Shown one piece after another: positions 27,260 through 38,203 of a stretch of DNA of 64,000 nucleotides. The stretch spans positions 124,001 to 188,000 of the forward strand of contig NZ_WJIE01000006.1 in the NCBI RefSeq assembly GCF_009649845.1, written 5' to 3'. The stretch is from Polyangium spumosum (GTDB taxonomy: Bacteria > Myxococcota_A > Polyangia > Polyangiales > Polyangiaceae). The position numbers and the translations under genes were made by a program. Every line of letters begins with the position of its first letter. The first letter of the stretch is position 1. Under the pieces are notes generated by a model, which had not been told where the DNA came from, made no database searches, and saw only the letters and a program-made list of their open reading frames with translations.

Positions 27260-27390
27260 GGGTCTTTTTCTCACCAGGTGCGTGGCGCGCGCAAGGACGG
27301 CGCGTCGGGCTTCTAGGTCGAGTCAGGGGAGCGCGCCACCGGCGGCGACGGCGCGGAGCTCGTGGATGAAGGGGGAAAGCCCCTCGATCC

Positions 27391-27778
27391 CCTTGGCGCT
27401 TCGCCAAGCGACGTCGGGAGCCGCTCGCGGCTCGTTGGCGCTTCGCCGAGCGCCGCTCGACGCCGTTCGACTCCTCCTTGGCGCTTCGCCGAGCCGTGCG
27501 CCGGGTCCTCCCCCCTCTCCTTGGCGCTTCGCCGAGCGCCGCTCGACGTCGTCGGACCTCCCCTTGGCGCTTCGCCAAGCCGTGCCCCGGTCCCTCCGAC
27601 CTCTCCTTGGCGCTTCGCCGAGCACCACCCTGGCGCACCGGGAACGTCCTTGGCGCTTCGCCGAGCACCTGCCTGGCTCCGCCTACCTGTGCTTGGCGCT
27701 TCGCCGCGCCTCACCTGACCTCGTCCGACCTCTGCTTGGCGCCTCGTTGAGCCCTTGCGCACAACGTTGCCCTTGCGC
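27391..27778 (+). repeat. nine-unit palindromic tandem array, 43-bp period
   Basis: A core of about 19 bases, CCTTGGCGCTTCGCCGAGC (a hairpin in the CCAAG variants), recurs with TTGGCG at 27393, 27435, 27478, 27521, 27564, 27607, 27650, 27693 and 27736. That is one 42-base and seven 43-base steps. The 24-26 bases between cores vary, though units 2/4 and 3/5 resemble each other. The period is not a multiple of three, which explains the matching low-complexity frames in all six phases. It fills most of the 539-base gap between the divergent ClpB-like and glutaredoxin genes; the 130 bases nearest the clp gene hold nothing recognisable. Confidence 0.9.
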
Positions 27779-27798
27779 TCGCCGCTGACACAACCGAA

Positions 27799-28098
27799 AT
27801 GTCCAGCATGCCGGCCGACGTCGCCATCTACACGACCCCCTGGTGCCCCTACTGCCAGCGCGCGAAGGCCTTGCTTTCGCGGAAGAACGTCCCCTTCGCG
27901 GAGATCGACGTCGACACGCGGCCCGACCTGCGGCGGTGGCTCTCCGAGGCGTCCGGGCAGCGCACGGTGCCGCAGGTCTTCATCAACAATCGCCCCGTGG
28001 GCGGATTTACGGACCTCTCGTCCCTCGATCAACGAGGCGAGCTCGACGCGTTGCTCCGCGAGGCCCCCGCGCCGGATCTGCCCCCGCTGCCGCGCTGA
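27799..28098 (+). CDS. grxC: glutaredoxin
   Basis: This 99-residue dithiol glutaredoxin reduces disulfides and glutathionylated proteins. The active site is Cys16-Pro-Tyr-Cys19 (YTTPWCPYCQRAK). The cis-proline segment is TVPQVFINNRPVGG, which also binds glutathione. A short Pro-rich tail ends the protein. ATG 27799 lies directly downstream of the 43-bp repeat array, with a second ATG at 27808. A Ser/Thr kinase gene follows 66 bases later. Confidence 0.93.
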   Translation: MSSMPADVAIYTTPWCPYCQRAKALLSRKNVPFAEIDVDTRPDLRRWLSEASGQRTVPQVFINNRPVGGFTDLSSLDQRGELDALLREAPAPDLPPLPR

Positions 28099-28164
28099 CG
28101 CGGATCCGTCAGGATCGTGCCCGCCGTGTCAATACGGTGGTACGCTCGCTCGTCTCGGAAACAC

Positions 28165-29639
<1,475 letters not shown>

Positions 29640-29643
<4 letters not shown>

Positions 29644-30995
29644 ACAAGCCTTTCGTTCGACGCATGGCGCTCGTCCTCGCGCTCGCGCTCGCCGCGCGCG
29701 AGAGCGCGGCCCTCGCGGCCGGCGAGCCGGCGGCCGAGAGCGCGCCGCTCTCCGCGTCCTACAAGCGGCACATGGCGAACGGCGTGAAGCTCTACAACGA
29801 CGGCAACTTCGCCGCCGCCATCGTCGAGTTCGAGGCCGCGTACGCCGAGAGCCCACGCGCGAGCCCGCTCGTCAACATCGCGCTCTGCCACAAGAGCCTC
29901 TTCCACTACCCGAAGGCCATCGCCGCCCTCGAGCTCGCGCTCGGCAAACACGCGAGCACGATGGAGCCCGAGGACAAAGCCGCCGCCGAGCACGCCATCG
30001 CCGAGATGCGCGCGCTGCTCGGGACCGTGAAGGTCGAGCTCTCGCCCTCCCACGCGGTGCTGCTCATCGACGACGAGCCGCTCCCGCCCGGCGCCTCGGA
30101 CAAACCCATCCCGCTCGGCCCGGGGAGACACCGCATCGGCGCGCGCGCCGAGGGGTACGAGGACGCCGAGCAGACGATCACGGTCACGAGCAGGGACCGC
30201 GACAAGATCGTCAAGCTCGCGCTCGAGCCGAACAAGGGATGGGTCGTCGTGAAGACGGACGATCCCGAGATGGCCATCGCCATCGACGGACAGCCGCTCG
30301 CGCTCGGGCAGTGGGCCGGCCTCGTCGAGCCAGGCACGCACCTCGTGCAGATGTACAAGCAAGGCGGCCCCGAGTACGCGTTCCAGGTGCTCGTCGTGGC
30401 GGGCAAAGCGCAGGAGGTCCGCCCCGACGTCGGCGGCGTGCCCATCGCCGTGCCGCGCTCGCTCCCGACGCCACCTCCACCGCCGCCGAAGATCGCGAAG
30501 CCGCCGGATCCACCTCTCCGCGGCGCGTACGCGCTCGCGACGGGCGGCGTGTTCTTGATGCTCGGTGAAGAGGGCGCGGGGGGTATGGTCGGCGCGCGGC
30601 TCGGCTACCGGATCAACACGCCGATCGGGCTCGAGTTCATGTTCGACTACGCGAACAACCCCATCGCGACGCGCAGCGGCGACAGCAAGGTCCGCCTGAG
30701 CTCGGCGCGCTTCGGCGGCAGCGTGCGGCTCATGAGCCCCGGCAGGAAGGTGCGGTTCGTCGCGTCGATCGGCGGCGGGCTCGCGTACAACTGGCTCGGC
30801 AAAGGCGAGAGCCCCGGCGGCGTGGCCTTCATCAACCTCGACACGGGCTTCGAGCTCGACTGGAGCGGCGTCCTGGTCGGACTCGCCGCGCAGCAGACGC
30901 TCCTGCTCGGCGGGACCGACACGGCCGACGTCGAGCTCGCCGATCCACGCGTGACCCTGGGCCTCGGCGCGCGGATCGGCTTCGGCGCCTGGTGA
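29640..30995 (+). CDS. exported TPR/PEGA protein with C-terminal beta-barrel-like domain
   Basis: This 451-residue protein has an N-terminal signal (MALVLALALAARESAALAAG). TPR-like helices follow (YKRHMANGVKLYNDGNFAAAIVEF). Two PEGA-like beta modules come next (VKVELSPSHAVLLIDDEPLPP and GWVVVKTDDPEMAIAIDGQ), then a Pro-rich linker. A C-terminal domain of about 150 residues has alternating hydrophobic strands ending in a compact barrel-like pattern (VTLGLGARIGFGAW). It may be anchored in the outer membrane. It overlaps the upstream kinase gene by four bases (ATGA), a common arrangement for kinase/partner pairs. The partner relationship is inferred. Confidence 0.7.
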
Positions 30996-31043
30996 CGGTG
31001 TTCGCCCGCGGCGGTATCCTCCGCGTCCGCCTCGGGAGGGCCC

Positions 31044-33011
31044 ATGTCGAACGAAGCCATCACCAGCTTGATGAAGGAAACGCGACGGTTCGAGCCGCCG
31101 GCCGAGTTCGCCGCGCGCGCGCGTATCGGATCGCGTGAAGCCTACGACGCGCTCTACCGCGAGAGCCTCGACGATCCGGACACGTTCTGGCGCCGCGAGG
31201 CGAAGGACCTCGTGTTGCGCACGCCGTGGACCAAGACGGTCGAGGGCGACTTCCCGCACGTAAAATGGTTCCTCGGGGCGACGCTCAACGTCTCGGAGAG
31301 CTGCCTCGATCGGCACATGTCGACGCCGACGCGGAACAAGGCGGCGATCGTCTGGGAGGGCGAACACGGAGAGACGCGCACGCTCACGTACGCGCAGCTC
31401 TACCGCGAGACGGTGCTCTTCGCCGACGCGCTGGCGAAGCTCGGCGTGGAGAAGGGCGACCGCGTGGCGATCTACATGGGCATGGTGCCCGAGGTCGTCG
31501 TGGCGATGCTCGCGTGCGCGCGGCTCGGCGCGGTGCACACCGTGATCTTCGGCGGCTTCGCGGCGGACGCGATCCGCGATCGGGTGCAGGACTGCCAGGC
31601 GAAGTTCGTCATCACGCAGGACGGCGGCTACCGGCGCGGACACGTGCTCGAGCTGAAGGCGACCGTCGACAAGGCGCTCGCGCAGCCGCAAGCGGCGAGC
31701 GTGCAGAAGGTCGTCGTGTTCTGCCACCTCGGCCGCGAGAAGTGCCCCGTGACCATGCACGAGGGGCGCGACGTGTGGTGGCACCACGTCGTCGATCCGA
31801 ACGGCCACGCGAGGCGCGAGGCCACGATCGTCGACGCCGAGCACCCGCTCTTCATCCTCTATACGTCGGGCTCGACGGGCAAACCGAAGGGCGTCTTGCA
31901 CACGACCGCCGGCTACCTCGTCGGCACGCACGTCACCACGAAGTACGGCTTCGACCTGCGCGACGACGACGTCTACTGGTGCACGGCCGACGTCGGTTGG
32001 GTGACCGGGCACAGCTACATCGTGTACGGGCCGCTCTCGAACGGCGCGACGTGCCTGCTCTACGAAGGCGCGCCGAACTTCCCCGACTGGGGCCGCTTCT
32101 GGCGCCTCATCGAGAAGCACGGCGTGACCATCCTCTACACCGCGCCGACGGCGATCCGCGCCTTCATGCGCCAGGGCGACGAGTGGCCGAAGAAGAGTGA
32201 TCTCTCGAGCCTGCGCCTGCTCGGCTCGGTCGGCGAGCCGATCAACCCCGAGGCCTGGATCTGGTACCACAAGAACATCGGCGGCGAGCGTTGCCCCATC
32301 GTCGACACGTGGTGGCAGACGGAGACGGGGTCGATCCTCATGACGACGTTGCCCGGCGCGGCCTCGTCGAAGCCCGGCTCGACGGGCCTGCCTATGTTCG
32401 GCGTGGTGGCCGACGTCGTGACCAAGGACGGCGCGTCGGTGGGCGCGAACAGGGGCGGCATGCTCGTGCTGCGGCGCCCGTGGCCCTCGATGTTGCGCAC
32501 CGTGTGGGGCGACGACGAGCGCTTCCGCAAGCAGTACTTCAGCGACGTCGAGGGTTGTTACTTCACCGGCGACGGCGCGCGGCGCGACGAGGACGGCTAC
32601 TTCTGGGTGGTCGGCCGCATCGACGACGTCCTGAACGTGGCGGGGCACCGCATCGGCACGGCGGAGATCGAGAGCACGCTCGTCTCGCACCCGTCGGTGG
32701 CCGAGGCGGCCGCGGTCGGCCGGCCGGACGACCTCAAGGGCCAGGCGCTCGTGGTCTTCGTCTCGCTCCGCCCCGGCGCTTCGGCCGGCCCCGAGCTCGC
32801 GACCACGCTGGCGAACCACGTCGGCCAGGAGATCGGCAAGTTCGCCCGGCCCGATCAGATCCGGTTCGCCGACGCGCTGCCGAAGACGAGGAGCGGCAAG
32901 ATCATGCGCCGGCTCCTGAAGGACGTGGCCGCCGGACGCGAGACCACAGGCGACACCTCGACCCTCGAGGATCTCAGCGTGCTCGCCAAGCTCCGCTCGG
33001 ACGAGGAGTAA
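31044..33011 (+). CDS. acs: acetyl-CoA synthetase
   Basis: This 655-residue AMP-forming acetyl-CoA ligase makes acetyl-CoA from acetate via acetyl-AMP. The P-loop [12 protein letters not shown] lies near residue 275. The motif DTWWQTETG carries the acetate-pocket Trp, and [20 protein letters not shown] is the hinge region. The C-terminal acetylation site is SGKIMRRLL (TRSGKIMRR), whose Lys is the target of Pat-type regulation. Length matches the family. It is a stand-alone gene flanked by kinase modules. Confidence 0.95.
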   Translation: MSNEAITSLMKETRRFEPPAEFAARARIGSREAYDALYRESLDDPDTFWRREAKDLVLRTPWTKTVEGDFPHVKWFLGATLNVSESCLDRHMSTPTRNKAAIVWEGEHGETRTLTYAQLYRETVLFADALAKLGVEKGDRVAIYMGMVPEVVVAMLACARLGAVHTVIFGGFAADAIRDRVQDCQAKFVITQDGGYRRGHVLELKATVDKALAQPQAASVQKVVVFCHLGREKCPVTMHEGRDVWWHHVVDPNGHARREATIVDAEHPLFILYTSGSTGKPKGVLHTTAGYLVGTHVTTKYGFDLRDDDVYWCTADVGWVTGHSYIVYGPLSNGATCLLYEGAPNFPDWGRFWRLIEKHGVTILYTAPTAIRAFMRQGDEWPKKSDLSSLRLLGSVGEPINPEAWIWYHKNIGGERCPIVDTWWQTETGSILMTTLPGAASSKPGSTGLPMFGVVADVVTKDGASVGANRGGMLVLRRPWPSMLRTVWGDDERFRKQYFSDVEGCYFTGDGARRDEDGYFWVVGRIDDVLNVAGHRIGTAEIESTLVSHPSVAEAAAVGRPDDLKGQALVVFVSLRPGASAGPELATTLANHVGQEIGKFARPDQIRFADALPKTRSGKIMRRLLKDVAAGRETTGDTSTLEDLSVLAKLRSDEE

Positions 33012-33080
33012 GACGCCCTCCCTCCTTCATGGCCGCCGTTCTCTTTCCGATCCAGCGCGACCCGCGGTAGCCTTTCACCT

Positions 33081-34169
33081 ATGCGGTCCGCGCTCACGCG
33101 TACGTTCTCCGCGATCACGGCTCTCGCCATGCTCGCCGCCGCGTGCCCGGCCCTCGCGCAGGGCAAAGGCGCCGGCAAGAAGCCTGCGGCCGAGCCCGCG
33201 GCGCCCGAGGATCCGAAGCTCGTCGAAGCCAAGAAGCACATGGAGGCGGGCGCCGCCTTCTACAACGATCCCTCCGGGCACAAGTGCGAGGAGGCGTATC
33301 GCGAGTTCAAGAAGGCGTTCGAACTCTCGGGCTCGCTCAACGCGGTGAAGGGCATGGGCCTCTGCGCGATGGAGCTCGAGCGTGACGGCGAGGCGATCTC
33401 GCTGCTCGCGCAGTTCCTCGAGGCGAAGGGCGACGAGATCGACCCCGCGGACAAGCAGCAGATCGAGACGGACCTCAAGGCGCTCCGCTCGGTCGTCGCG
33501 TGGGTGACGCTGAAATCGGATCGCCCCGGCGTGACGATCACGGACGTCCGCACGCCGGCCCGCGGCTACCCGATCACGAACCGCTACACGATCGGCATCA
33601 CGGACCAGAAGTTCGGCATCCACCCCGGCGCGCACGAGTTCAAGGCGAGCGCCGAGGGCGCGCCCGACCAGGTGTGGAAGGTCGACATCACGAACGGCGG
33701 CACGTACGACCGCTTGTTCGAGTTCGACAAGGGCAAACCCGTCACGGCCGAGGGTTTCACCGAGGAGGACCTCCTGGGAGGGAAGGACAAACCCGCCGAG
33801 AGACCTTCGCGTCCCGTGCCGATGACGGTGTTCATCGTGGGCGGCGCGGCGATCGCCGCGGGCATCGCGGGCGCGGTGGTCGGCGGCGTGCTCGCGACGG
33901 GCGCGAAGGCGGACTTCGACGCGTCGAACGGCAAGGCGAACACGAAGGCAGAGCTCCAGACCCTCGAGGACATGCGCTCGAAGGTCGTCACGTTGAACAC
34001 GGTCGCGGACGTGTGCTTCGGCGTGGCCGCGGCGGGCGCGGTGGCGGCGACGGTGCTCTTCGTCCTGCGGCCCGAGAAGAAGCCGGACGAGCCGCCGAAG
34101 GAGTCGTTCGCCTTCGCTCCATGGGCCACACCGCAGGGCGGCGGCTTGATGGCCACAGGGACGTTCTAG
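33081..34169 (+). CDS. exported TPR-like protein with two membrane segments
   Basis: This 362-residue protein has a signal peptide (ITALAMLAAACPALAQ), then helical TPR-like units (KHMEAGAAFYNDPSGHKCEEAYREF). A beta-rich PEGA-like module follows (VTLKSDRPGVTITDVRTP), then two predicted membrane helices (MTVFIVGGAAIAAGIAGAVVG and FGVAAAGAVAATVLFVL) before the tail. It lies 22 bases before a Ser/Thr kinase gene and resembles the TPR/PEGA protein after the kinase at 28.2 kb in design. A role as accessory or substrate of that kinase is inferred. No catalytic motif is visible. Confidence 0.7.
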   Translation: MRSALTRTFSAITALAMLAAACPALAQGKGAGKKPAAEPAAPEDPKLVEAKKHMEAGAAFYNDPSGHKCEEAYREFKKAFELSGSLNAVKGMGLCAMELERDGEAISLLAQFLEAKGDEIDPADKQQIETDLKALRSVVAWVTLKSDRPGVTITDVRTPARGYPITNRYTIGITDQKFGIHPGAHEFKASAEGAPDQVWKVDITNGGTYDRLFEFDKGKPVTAEGFTEEDLLGGKDKPAERPSRPVPMTVFIVGGAAIAAGIAGAVVGGVLATGAKADFDASNGKANTKAELQTLEDMRSKVVTLNTVADVCFGVAAAGAVAATVLFVLRPEKKPDEPPKESFAFAPWATPQGGGLMATGTF

Positions 34170-34191
34170 TCCGGAAGGACGAGGCGAGCGT

Positions 34192-35709
34192 TTGGAGATC
34201 GAAGCCGGCACCATCGTCGCGAATCGTTACCGCGTGACCCGTCTGCTCGGGCGCGGCGGGATGGGCGAGGTGTTCGCCGCGGAGAACACGCGCACCGGTC
34301 GCATGGTCGCGATCAAGGTGCTGCACGCCGACGCGAAGGCGAAGGCCTCGGCCGTCGAGCGCTTCCGGCGCGAGGCGCGCGCGGCGGGCGTCATCAACAG
34401 CGACTACGTCACGCAGGTCCTCGACGTCGAGGAGGACACGAACTTCGGCATCGTGCTCGTCTTCGAGCTGCTCGAAGGCGAGAGCCTCATCGATCGGCTG
34501 AAGCGCACGGGCCCGATCTCCTTCGACGAGCTCTACGTCATCATCGAGCAGGTCTGGATGGGCCTCGCGGACGCGCACCGCGTGAAGATCATCCACCGCG
34601 ACCTGAAGCCCTCGAACGTGTTCCTCGAGCGCCGTCCGGATGGCTCCGCGCGGGTAAAGATCCTCGACTTCGGCATCTCGAAGCTGCCGAAGGAGATGGA
34701 GGGCGAGACGCTGACGGAGATGGGGCAGAGCCTCGGGACGTTCTCGTTCATGCCGCCCGAGCAGATCGGCAAGGCGAGGTTGGTCGACGAGCGCGCCGAC
34801 ATCTACGCGTGCACGACGATGATCTATCAGTCGCTCACGGGGCAGCTCCCCTACCTCGCGAAGAACGTGCTCGTGATGGTGGAGATGAAGGCGAAGGCGC
34901 CGCCGCGCAGGGTCGGCGACGCCATGGACGGCCCCATCGATCCGCGGCTCGAAGCGTTCGTCGCGAAGGGCCTCGCGCGGGACCCCGAGCAGAGGTTCCA
35001 GACCGCGCAGGAGGCGCTCGCGGCGTGGCGCGAGCTCTCCCCGCGTTCGTCAGGACCGTACATGCAACCAAACGCGCTCGGCACGGCGCACACGATGCCC
35101 GCGCCCTCGCACGCGCCCTCGCACGCGCCCTCGATGTCGAGCGGGCCACGCGGGACGATCCCCTTCGACGTGACGCGCCAGGAGCCACACGTCCGTCGGC
35201 CCGAGCCGCCGCCGATCGAGGCGGAGAACACGACCGACGACGCGGCCGCGACGCTCGCGATGCCGATCGCGCGGCTCATGCCAAACAAGGGCGCGGGAGG
35301 CCCGCAGTGGCCGCCGCTGCCGCAACCCTCGGGCTCGAGCGCGGCGCGACCGAGCCCCTCGGGATACGGCACGAACACGAACAGCTACGCGGGCGCCACG
35401 AGCTCGGGGACGTACGGCGTGGCGCAGGCGCCCGCGCCCTCGCCGCAGGGTTATGGCTCGCAGATGCAGATGCCGAGCACGCCGCCCGGCGCTTACCCCG
35501 AGCACGCGCAGCCCTACGGGCAGCGGCCGATGAGCGTGCCGCCGCAGCAGGCCGCGTGGCCGCAACAGACGGGCGCGCAGCCGCTTCCGACCGACCTCGT
35601 CCCGCAGCCCGCGCCGCGCCGCGTCTGGCCCTTCCTGCTCGGCGGCGTGCTCTTCGCGCTCATCGGCTTCGCCATCGTCGCGGCGATCATGCTCTCGACG
35701 GGCAAGTGA
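34192..35709 (+). CDS. Ser/Thr protein kinase with C-terminal membrane helix
   Basis: This 505-residue Hanks-type kinase has the Gly loop GRGGMGEVF, Lys42 (VAIKV), HRDLKPSN (135-142), DFG (159-161) and the activation end GTFSFMPPEQIG. Compared with the other kinase, this APE-like motif reads MPPEQ. A long Pro/Ser/Ala-rich linker leads to a membrane helix near the C terminus (FLLGGVLFALIGFAIVAAIML) with five residues beyond it. The start is TTG at 34192, preceded by GAGGCGAGC at good spacing; there is no ATG before the kinase domain. It neighbours a PP2C phosphatase gene on the opposite strand, probably its counterpart. Confidence 0.9.
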   Translation: MEIEAGTIVANRYRVTRLLGRGGMGEVFAAENTRTGRMVAIKVLHADAKAKASAVERFRREARAAGVINSDYVTQVLDVEEDTNFGIVLVFELLEGESLIDRLKRTGPISFDELYVIIEQVWMGLADAHRVKIIHRDLKPSNVFLERRPDGSARVKILDFGISKLPKEMEGETLTEMGQSLGTFSFMPPEQIGKARLVDERADIYACTTMIYQSLTGQLPYLAKNVLVMVEMKAKAPPRRVGDAMDGPIDPRLEAFVAKGLARDPEQRFQTAQEALAAWRELSPRSSGPYMQPNALGTAHTMPAPSHAPSHAPSMSSGPRGTIPFDVTRQEPHVRRPEPPPIEAENTTDDAAATLAMPIARLMPNKGAGGPQWPPLPQPSGSSAARPSPSGYGTNTNSYAGATSSGTYGVAQAPAPSPQGYGSQMQMPSTPPGAYPEHAQPYGQRPMSVPPQQAAWPQQTGAQPLPTDLVPQPAPRRVWPFLLGGVLFALIGFAIVAAIMLSTGK

Positions 35710-35713
35710 TCAC

Positions 35714-35746
35714 CACGCGCCGCGCGCGGAGGGCGAGCGGCGCGTG
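35714..35746. terminator. bidirectional hairpin between convergent genes
   Basis: A perfect 10-bp inverted repeat CACGCGCCGC (35714-35723) / GCGGCGCGTG (35737-35746) lies between the kinase stop at 35709 and the phosphatase stop at 35773. It could terminate both genes; no T tract is present. Confidence 0.45.
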
Positions 35747-35772
35747 ATGCGAGCGTCAGGGTTTGTCTTGGG

Positions 35773-36546
35773 TCAGAGCGTCCAGCGGACGAGGACACAC
35801 GTGACGTTGTCCGGTCCGCCGTTCTCGTTCGCGCGCTCGATGAGCTTCGCCGTCGCGGTCTTGATGTCGCCGTGACGCGAGAGGATGTCGGCGATCTCGG
35901 GGTCGGTCACGGGGCCGGAGAGGCCGTCGGAGCAGAGCAGGTAGGTGTCGTTGACGGCAGGCACCTCGAAGCGCGTGTCGACCTTGACGGTCTCCTTCAT
36001 CCCGAGGGCGCGAACGATGACGTTCTTGTGCGGGAAGTTCGCGATCTCCTCGGGCGTGAGGCGCTTCATCTTGATGTAGTCGTTGAGCAGCGAGTGGTCC
36101 TCGGTGAGGCACTCGAGCTTGCCGTCGCGATGCCGGTAGACGCGGCTGTCACCGACGTGGGCGATGTACACGCCGTCGTTCGCCGTGAAGATGCCGACGA
36201 ACGTCGTCCCCATGCCGCGCTTCTTCGACTCGCGTTGCGCCGTCTCGTAGATGCGCAGGTTCGCGAGCTTGATGCCCGTGATGAGGCGGTTCTCTTCGTA
36301 GCCCTTGGTGCGATCCATCTTGTAGGGCCACGTGCGCTCGGGATCTTCCTGCGTCTGCGCGAAGAACTCTTGCATCGCATCGACGGCCATCTTCGAGGCG
36401 ACCTCGCCCGATGCATGACCACCCATGCCGTCGGCCACGATGAAGAGGCCGTACTCCGCCATGATCGCGAAGTTGTCTTCGTTGTGATTACGCTTGCGGC
36501 CGACGTTCGTCTCGCCGGCTACCTCGATGCGGAGCTGTTGAGCCAC
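35773..36546 (-). CDS. PP2C-family Ser/Thr protein phosphatase
   Basis: This 257-residue metal-dependent phosphatase is of the Stp/PrpC type. Motifs in order are RKRNHNEDNF, VADGMGGHASG (metal ligand Asp), IAHVGDSRVYR, LLCSDGLSGPVTD, and GGPDNVTCV at the end (ligand Asp). No membrane segment is visible. The start is GTG 36546, with GGTGAACC just upstream. Convergent to the Ser/Thr kinase, it probably reverses phosphorylation by that or other kinases here. Confidence 0.93.
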   Translation of the reverse strand: MAQQLRIEVAGETNVGRKRNHNEDNFAIMAEYGLFIVADGMGGHASGEVASKMAVDAMQEFFAQTQEDPERTWPYKMDRTKGYEENRLITGIKLANLRIYETAQRESKKRGMGTTFVGIFTANDGVYIAHVGDSRVYRHRDGKLECLTEDHSLLNDYIKMKRLTPEEIANFPHKNVIVRALGMKETVKVDTRFEVPAVNDTYLLCSDGLSGPVTDPEIADILSRHGDIKTATAKLIERANENGGPDNVTCVLVRWTL

Positions 36547-36710
36547 GGTTCACCGAATGTGGGGGACGTGCGGCTCGCTGTTTCTCGTTCCCGGAGAGGG
36601 AGCCGAGAGCCGCGCTCGTCATGGTCGGGATCGTTCGGCGGGGTGTCAACGAGATCCCGCGAGACGACCGTCCGCGGGCTCGTTTCCGGTGGAAGTCAGT
36701 GGGATCGACC

Positions 36711-37967
36711 TCACCTCCTGCGCTCGAGCACGTCCGCTCTGGGACGGCCATGCGTGGGCGGCGCTGCATCGCCGAGGGTCGGCAGCTCGGACGGGTGCGC
36801 CGGCGGCGCCTTGGGCGCGGCGCGCGGATCGGGCGCCTGACGAAGCACGACCGTCACCTGACGATACTTGCCCTGGCCAAACACCACGAGCGGCACCTTC
36901 TCGCCGACCGCGTGCGTCCGGATGACCTCCGCGAGCTGCTCGGGGCTCGTCACGGGCACGCCATCGACGGCGACGATCATGTCGCTGACCGAAGGGTCGC
37001 CGCCCTTGAGCTTGGCCTCGGCCGCGGGGCTGTCCGGGTGGATGCTCTGCACACGGACGCCCTTGGCGAACGAGCCGATCTCGGAGGAGCCCTGGATGCC
37101 GAGCCAAGCCGCGGGCGCGACCGCGGTCGCAGGGACGGTGCGCAAGAAGGAGCGGACCGCGTTGATGGGGATGCCGAACGCGACAGGGGTGCAAGGGCGA
37201 CCCTCGTTCGGCGCGCAGCCGCGGCCGAGGAGGGCGACGACGCGGCCATCCTCGTCGATGATGGGCGCGCCGAGATCGAGCGGGGAGATACGCGAGCCGA
37301 GCTCGAGGGCGTTGGCGAGCGTGGCGTCGTCGGCGCCGAGCAGGTTGCGGCGGCCGCGGATCACCATCTGCGAGGCGTGGGGTTTGCCCTTGGGGCCCAT
37401 CGCGAAGCTGCGGATGGTGGCGTCGTTGCGGAGCGGGTCACGCGTCGAGGCGACGAGGCCCTCGGTCCAGCGCCCCGACTGCGGGACGAGCAACGCGAGG
37501 TCCCAGGTGCGATCGTGATGGCCGAGCTTGACGCGGGCGACGGAGCCGTCGGCGAAGCGCGCCTCGAGGTCGTTGCCCGAGCCGAGCGGCGAGAGGGCGG
37601 CGAGGATGCGGCCGTCGCCGGCGAGCGCGACGCCGAGCGAGACGGGCTGGCCGCCGCGCTCGATCGCGACGATGCCGCGGAGCGCCTTCTCCTCGACGGA
37701 GGGTTCTTTTTTCGTGTTGGGATCGGCGGGCGCGTTCGGGTCCGCGGCGGGCGTGGCACGAGGCGCAGGCAACGTCGGCGGCGCGAGGCGCGACGGGGGC
37801 GCGTTCGGCAGAGGCCGGCCGGCAGGCGCCTGGGCGAAGACGGCCGCGGGGGCCATGAGCGCGAGGACGGCGAGCGTGCCCGCCAAGGACCAGCGTTGAC
37901 GATTCTTCACGCGGTAGGTGTGACCGGAAGCGGGGTGCTTTGCGGGCGAGGCGGGGAAATTCGTCAT
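36711..37967 (-). CDS. HtrA/DegP-like exported protein, catalytic triad lost
   Basis: This 418-residue protein has a signal segment (LAVLALMAPAAVFAQ), a Pro/Ala linker, a trypsin-like fold and one PDZ domain (AWLGIQGSSEIGSFAKGVRV, DMIVAVDGVPVTSPEQL). In the serine-protease part the region normally holding GNSGGP reads DLGAPIIDEDG, so the nucleophile Ser is absent. The usual His strand reads LAALSPLGSG, without a His. The Asp segment TWDLALL is present. It is therefore predicted to be a non-proteolytic binding protein or chaperone. It lies divergent to an ECF sigma/anti-sigma pair 236 bases away, possibly part of an envelope-stress circuit. ATG 37967 is the start chosen; a GTG (VKNRQRW) is an alternative. 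Confidence 0.75.
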   Translation of the reverse strand: MTNFPASPAKHPASGHTYRVKNRQRWSLAGTLAVLALMAPAAVFAQAPAGRPLPNAPPSRLAPPTLPAPRATPAADPNAPADPNTKKEPSVEEKALRGIVAIERGGQPVSLGVALAGDGRILAALSPLGSGNDLEARFADGSVARVKLGHHDRTWDLALLVPQSGRWTEGLVASTRDPLRNDATIRSFAMGPKGKPHASQMVIRGRRNLLGADDATLANALELGSRISPLDLGAPIIDEDGRVVALLGRGCAPNEGRPCTPVAFGIPINAVRSFLRTVPATAVAPAAWLGIQGSSEIGSFAKGVRVQSIHPDSPAAEAKLKGGDPSVSDMIVAVDGVPVTSPEQLAEVIRTHAVGEKVPLVVFGQGKYRQVTVVLRQAPDPRAAPKAPPAHPSELPTLGDAAPPTHGRPRADVLERRR

Positions 37968-38203
37968 GGGAGGCGCTCCTCGAGGCTCGTCGGCGAGATC
38001 GGCGCTCGCGCGATGATGTAGCGTGGACGGGGGCGCTGCAAAGGTCGCGCCGTGGGCGGCCGGACCGCCGGCGAGGGGCCGGCGATCTCGATCGATCCTA
38101 CCACGGCGCGGGGCGGGGCGCCTCGGATCCACGCGACGCTGCTTTCGGGGAGTTCGCGGGGGATCGCTCCGGTCGTGGTCACAAAAGAGGAGCTCCGAGC
38201 AAC

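Noticed and set aside
24416-27316. Plus-strand open frame opposite the ClpB-like gene
   Set aside because: Arg/Leu/Asp-rich shadow without motifs; the AAA+ gene is on the minus strand.
27391-27778. CRISPR array
   Set aside because: The repeat is only about 19 bases, the intervals are related to each other in units 2/4 and 3/5, and no cas genes are nearby.
27313-28032. Repeat-derived reading frames
   Set aside because: The 43-bp period is not a multiple of three and the same LALRR/WRFAE-like words occur in all frames; it is non-coding.
36711-37967. Active HtrA protease
   Set aside because: The Ser and His of the triad are absent.
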